Part shown: positions 60,110-64,000 of the stretch, in pieces
Layout: every line of letters starts with the position of its first letter
How positions within the stretch are numbered: the first letter of the stretch is position 1
Source of the DNA: Saksenaea vasiformis B4078
Taxonomy: Eukaryota > Mucoromycota > Mucoromycetes > Mucorales > Saksenaeaceae
Length of the DNA: 64,000 bases
Direction: 5' to 3'
Assembly (NCBI GenBank): GCA_000697055.1
Contig: JNDT01002232.1
Location: 26,331-90,330, forward strand
Notes under the pieces: generated by a model
Seen by the model: the letters and a program-made list of their open reading frames with translations, nothing else
The model's database searches: none
Told to the model about the DNA's origin: nothing
Program-made: the position numbers and the translations under genes

Positions 60110-62204
60110 ATGGCAGATCAACCATTACTTGAAGAGACCGATTTCGACATTGTCGTCCTAGGAACGGGTCTCATTGAATCTATTTTAGCTGGGTAAGGAT
60201 CGTTTGTCTCAATAACCATCATGCCTAACCTCATGTCTGAAGTGCACTTGCCCGGGCTGGAAAGAAGGTTTTACACCTGGATAGCAACGCTCACTATGGT
60301 AGTCAATGGAGTGTCTTCGGATTTCGCGAATTACTTCAATGGCAGAAAGACGTCAGCGCGCGAGTGTCAGACAACAAGGAGGGAAAGATAAACTACAGAG
60401 CTTCTTACAAAGAGAATTTTAAGGGTGTCACATTTCAGCTTCATGATCAACCCACAGAGGAATCTATTACAATAGCTCCCAGCGCCGATGTGCGGGAAGC
60501 CTTGCGGTCACACGTACCAGCGTTATCTTCCCTAGACGATGCCATAGTGAGCGAATTGCTGGAGAAGGAAGTGCAATCACTAAAGGGAGCAGCTGATATC
60601 ACAGCGAGCGTGACTAAGCTACGAGTGTTGATGAAAGCATGGAGTCAAACACGATCGTATAATTTGGATTTAGCGCCTAAATATCTTTTCTGCCAAGGAG
60701 AAATGATTGAGGCGCTTATTCGAAGCGGTGTCGGTCAATATCTGGAGTTCAAGAGCGTCGACGATATCTTTCTGTTCGATAAATTGCAACAGTGTCTGCA
60801 GAAGGTATTTTGTACAGATAGTTTTCTTGGTTTGCGCAGAATCCGATATTTAGCGCATACCAATGTAGGTGCCAAGTTCAAGAGAAGATGTGTTTACGAA
60901 CAAATCGATTAGCCCCATCGAAAAGCGAAAGCTGATGAAATTCTTAACCTATGCAATGAACTATGAAAATGAGCCAGCTTTATTGGAGGGTAAAACATTG
61001 GTTGACACGATGACAGTGGTCTAAACAATAGTACTAGGATGCGAGACAATGTCTTATGCACAGTTCTTACAGGACAAATTCAAGTTGACGGGCCAGCTAC
61101 AGGCAGCAGTCTTGCATGCCATTGCTATGGTGGACGAGAATGGTAAACATCCGCAGGAAATAGTTCACTGCTACTGGTGCTAAGTACATCGTATAGAGCC
61201 TGTAGCGTCGGCTTTATCCCGCACACAAAATTTCATGAAGTCTATTGGGCGTTTTGCCAAAGGTGCATACTTGTGTCCTATGTACGGAGGTGGAAGTGAG
61301 ATCGCTCAAGCTTTTTGCCGGTACGCTACTCTTCCTACGAAGAAATGATTTGACTTTTTGTTGACAGGGTCTGCGCCGTCTATGGTGGCGTCTACATGCT
61401 TAATCACCCATTAAAGGATTACAGTATCGATCCAGAAACAGGAAAGTGCACAGGCGTCATAACAGCAGATGGCCAAACGTTCAACTGCCAATGGCTTATT
61501 GCGGGAATTGACTACCTTGATAAGGCTTGGTTACCGGCCACGAATACGAATGAGTATGTATATCCTAATGTGGCAAAAAAAAATATACTGACGACGTGTA
61601 GGACGTGGGCATCCCGTGCCATGGTTGTTACAGATAAACCTCTCGTGGCAACCGCAGGAAACAACGGCTTAAGCTACAGTGTATTCCCCGCTGATACCGA
61701 GATCGGCAACACATTTCCCATTTATGCGATCCACCAAAGCAATGAGAGCATGGCATGCCCTAAAGATGAATGTGAGCTACACACACGGCCAGTGCGTGGA
61801 AGACAGAAGTACTAATACCTTGGATAGATGTCACCTATCTATGGACGCAGAGCGACGAGCACTCTGAGGAAGCGCTAGATAAGGCTATCACATCGATGTT
61901 AGGGAAGGAATGTAAGTAACAAGCTTTGTCCCTATACATGATCACTCATTCATTTTCTCTCACATCAGCTAATCGACCACGAAAACAGTTCACCCTGATG
62001 TATCAGCAACGTGTTCGACAAATAAGTGAAGACGCGGGGAAGTGGCGTCTGCCCTGTAATGTAATACCCTGCAGCGACCCCACTATGTCTCTCCATTTCG
62101 AGGATGCTACCCAAGAAGCCAAATCCTCTTTCTACCGCTGCACAAGCCAGGACACTGAATTCATGCCTGCTAATGAGAAAGAGACACAGATAGATGACTA
62201 TTAA
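60110..62204 (+). CDS. Rab escort protein (REP/Mrs6, GDI superfamily)
   Basis: Exons 60110..60192, 60243..60804, 60869..60989, 61038..61142, 61197..61320, 61368..61553, 61602..61771, 61828..61911, 61969..62204; 556 aa. The N-terminus has the GDI/REP dinucleotide-fold sequence DIVVLGTGLIES (residues 13-24), then KKVLHLDSNAHYGSQWS and YNLDLAPKYLFCQGEMIEAL. A later block is the conserved KSIGRFAKGAYLCPMYGGGS. REP presents Rab GTPases to geranylgeranyltransferase II. The long insert in the first third and the absence of a DPxxC-type GDI tail favour REP over GDI. The 48-nt intron 61554-61601 contains no stop and is a multiple of three. The ATG opens MADQPLLEETD. Confidence 0.92.
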
Positions 62205-62227
62205 AATGTATATAATTTTGAAGCATT

Positions 62228-63557
62228 TTAATTCACAAGGAAAAACATATACACAATTTGCAGAGTTGCAATCATGAGCAGGAACCACATGCGTCGTTTG
62301 CGCTGAGGATTCAACGTAGAAGGCCCTGCAGCTGCATCAGGCAGAATCACATAACGCATCGATCGAAGCTACGGTGAAATTTTTAGAAGATCAGTCTACC
62401 TTTTTCTTTTTGCCTCACTTACCAAAAAGAAACCGACACTCAAACCAGTGTAAAGAAACACGGCCCATGACATCCATCCACTTACACCCAAAAGTTTGAC
62501 CGCATCCACTACAATAATACCGACGTATTTGTACCCATAATAAGCAATCAAATCCAACATGGAAGCTTCAAAGGGAATGCTCAGGAAATAGCAACCCAGT
62601 CGAGTGAAAACGAATTCAGAGAAGACAATCGCGACAGCGGTTGATCCTGCCACATACAGCTTTTCTGGGTGGAATCTATAACATGCCATATTAGCATCTC
62701 TCCGGACGCAAACAAAACAGTAGCCCACTAAGCCTACGATCTACTTACTGTCCTTGTTGTCCGGCCGCCAGACCGCAGAGCAGAATATATGTGACGACTG
62801 CCATAACTAAAGCGAAGGAAACGATAAGAAATTTGTCCTCTAACCGTCAGTACTCGCGTTACCTGGAATATATAGATCTGGTGAATTAATATCTTCTCTT
62901 GGGGGACTGTAACCATCCATCTGGCCAGTTTCTGTTCGCCTTATTGATCTGGTCCATGGCTAATCACGAGACAGCCGATCTGAGTTCATACAGCATTGTA
63001 TTTCATATTATTTACCGAATGTCTCCAGGGAAATAGAAGTAACTTCAGTTTGGTGACCACGTATATGTTGCTCACGTTGAAATAGTGTCTCAGTGCAGGC
63101 AGGTTGACCCATTGGTTAAACTAGATGGTAACAAAATTTAACGCGATGGATGGATCGTTGAAACTGTTGCACTTACGTTACGTTCCATGTAGGCTGTACC
63201 CTGTGCAACAGCATTGCCAGCAAATTGCATACCCATCTGAGCGGCAGGGTCACTTAACCCAAACTGGGAATACAAATTACCTTGTTGCTGTTGCTGTGGC
63301 GTATAGGCACCGGGGGAATAGTGTTGCTGTGATGGTGCTTGACGATAATGATATCCTTGTTGTTGCTGTTGTTGAGGGTGATATTGCTGCTGTGGAATGC
63401 CTGGCGAAGGCGACGGTTGATGCACAGCGCTGTTGAAATTAGGAATGGGATGCTGAGGAACAGGATGCTGGAGTGGTGGTGGTGATTTTGATGGCGCATA
63501 ACTAGCGTCCGGTTCATAATATTGATAATTTGGATGGCCACCGGAGGATGGGTACAT
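62228..63557 (-). CDS. YIF1: Yif1-family ER-Golgi membrane protein
   Basis: Exons complement(62228..62368, 62423..62675, 62749..62806, 62863..62959, 63016..63120, 63177..63557); 344 aa, introns 54-73 nt. A Gln/Pro/Tyr-rich cytosolic N-terminus with polyglutamine stretches precedes GMQFAGNAVAQGTAYMERN. Then come FNQWVNLPALRHYFNVSN and KLKLLLFPW, which are diagnostic of YIF1. The PDLYIP motif and four to five C-terminal membrane helices follow, ending in a conserved hydrophobic tail. It works with Yip1 and Rab GTPases in ER-Golgi transport, so it is functionally close to its convergent neighbour, the Rab escort protein; the two stops are only 23 bp apart. Confidence 0.95.
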
Positions 63558-63668
63558 GGTTCGCGTCGCAGATGGAAAAAAAAAAGAACGTAGTGAAATA
63601 TGGTTGGCAATCGCCAGTCATGTGATCGAATTGCACAGTTCAAACGGAAATGATACGGACACGGCATG

Positions 63669-64000
63669 CTATGCACGTGATTCCGTACTCGTCGTTTTCC
63701 CGCCAGCGTAACGGGGACCCGGAGGCGAACTGATGAAAAAGAGCATTTTAGTCATTCTTCCCCTGACAAAGTATACATACCCTTTACCGGTTGCACTCGG
63801 TTTTTTGTTAGTTATTCCAGTGCTAAATAGACTGGGGTTAAATGGTGGAAGAGTAGATCCTGTGAGCAAGCGACTTGCTCCCGCAAGTGCTATGCAGAAT
63901 GCTGCCTGCGTATCTCTATTTCTTGATGTGTAGCCACATCGGAAAGCGATGCATGCTGAGTTCGTACATTGCAGAGTACCGTGCTTGTTGACGCTTTTCC
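63669..64000 (-). CDS. TnpB/Fanzor-like protein, C-terminal end (partial)
   Basis: Two exons visible, complement(63669..63729, 63781..64000), with a 51-nt intron that keeps phase; the rest lies beyond the right edge. The visible 92 residues start HGTLQCTNSAC (second half of a C4 zinc ribbon) and continue to SRNRDTQAAFCIALAG. They then read LLTGSTLPPF and end GSPPGPRYAGGKTTSTESRA. A zinc ribbon directly followed by NRD-x2-AA-x-(N)I is the RuvC-III end of TnpB-related proteins, including Fanzor-like families in Mucoromycota. The Asp of NRD would be the third catalytic acid. The usual Asn after AA is Cys here, so activity is doubtful. Identification rests on motif recollection; no search was possible. 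Confidence 0.5.
   Translation of the reverse strand, partial: KSVNKHGTLQCTNSACIAFRCGYTSRNRDTQAAFCIALAGASRLLTGSTLPPFNPSLFSTGITNKKPSATGKGYVYFVRGRMTKMLFFISSPPGPRYAGGKTTSTESRA

Noticed and set aside
61554..61601. Read-through of this stretch as Rab escort coding sequence
   Set aside because: Open and in frame, but it has GTATGT and GTGTAG ends and adds residues the family lacks, so it is treated as a 48-nt intron.
1..64000. CRISPR arrays, bacterial operons, rRNA
   Set aside because: Spliced eukaryotic genes throughout; no regularly spaced direct repeats or rRNA-like blocks were seen.
1..64000. tRNA genes
   Set aside because: I looked for canonical A/B boxes and paired acceptor stems by eye and found none I could support; tRNAscan-SE would be decisive.

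Overview
The window looks like nuclear DNA of a filamentous fungus, most likely an early-diverging one (Mucoromycota, Mucorales-like). This is inferred from many short GT-AG introns (most 46-86 nt, often several per gene, with microexons), a moderately AT-rich base composition, long A/T and purine tracts between genes, and the gene content: fungal tricalbin, Faa1/4-type acyl-CoA synthetase, Kre9/KNH-type wall protein, AVT-type and OPT transporters, Ppg1-type phosphatase and Mex67. I resolved exon structures by hand from reading frame, splice consensus and protein-family expectation. All stated lengths come from joins that stay in frame. None has been checked against transcripts or a database.

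Layout, left to right. 0-0.75 kb: 3' end of a DUF1308 protein. 1.9-2.2 kb: a tiny two-exon gene with a C2HC zinc-knuckle pattern. 3.8-6.1 kb: long-chain acyl-CoA synthetase with a 7-nt microexon. 6.1-6.9 kb: broken coding traces. 7.4-8.5 kb: Kre9/KNH-type surface protein. 9.2-10.9 kb: more coding relics. 11.2-12.7 kb: vacuolar-type amino-acid transporter. 12.7-17.5 kb: gene-poor. 17.5-21.3 kb: an 18-exon secreted subtilase. 21.7-23.4 kb: an orphan seven-helix-like membrane protein. 25.1-26.8 kb: Sec14-like/RhoGAP protein. 27.0-32.0 kb: tricalbin. 32.6-33.6 kb: a repeat-built adhesin-like protein. 36.3-37.6 kb: PHD-finger protein. 37.7-40.1 kb: Mex67. 40.2-41.1 kb: decayed Tc1/mariner transposase. 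41.8-42.6 kb: a broken unknown gene. 42.9-44.3 kb: Ppg1-type phosphatase. 44.4-48.8 kb: a gene-poor stretch that starts with a decayed gene. 48.8-50.0 kb: ASXH (DEUBAD) protein. 50.8-54.7 kb: SNF2 helicase. 55.0-57.5 kb: oligopeptide transporter. 57.5-60.1 kb: gene-poor. 60.1-62.2 kb: Rab escort protein. 62.2-63.6 kb: Yif1. 63.7 kb to the right edge: C-terminus of a TnpB/Fanzor-like protein.

The genes do not form a pathway cluster; this is an ordinary mosaic of housekeeping genes. Some functional neighbours exist: tricalbin (ER-plasma membrane contacts), Rab escort protein and Yif1 (ER-Golgi traffic) and RhoGAP all act on membranes and polarity, while Mex67, PHD, ASXH and SNF2 are nuclear. 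The least expected features are the microexons, two GC-AG introns, a Mex67 that ends without the usual UBA domain, the possible TnpB/Fanzor-like protein running off the right edge, and several fossil coding traces in the gene-poor gaps.
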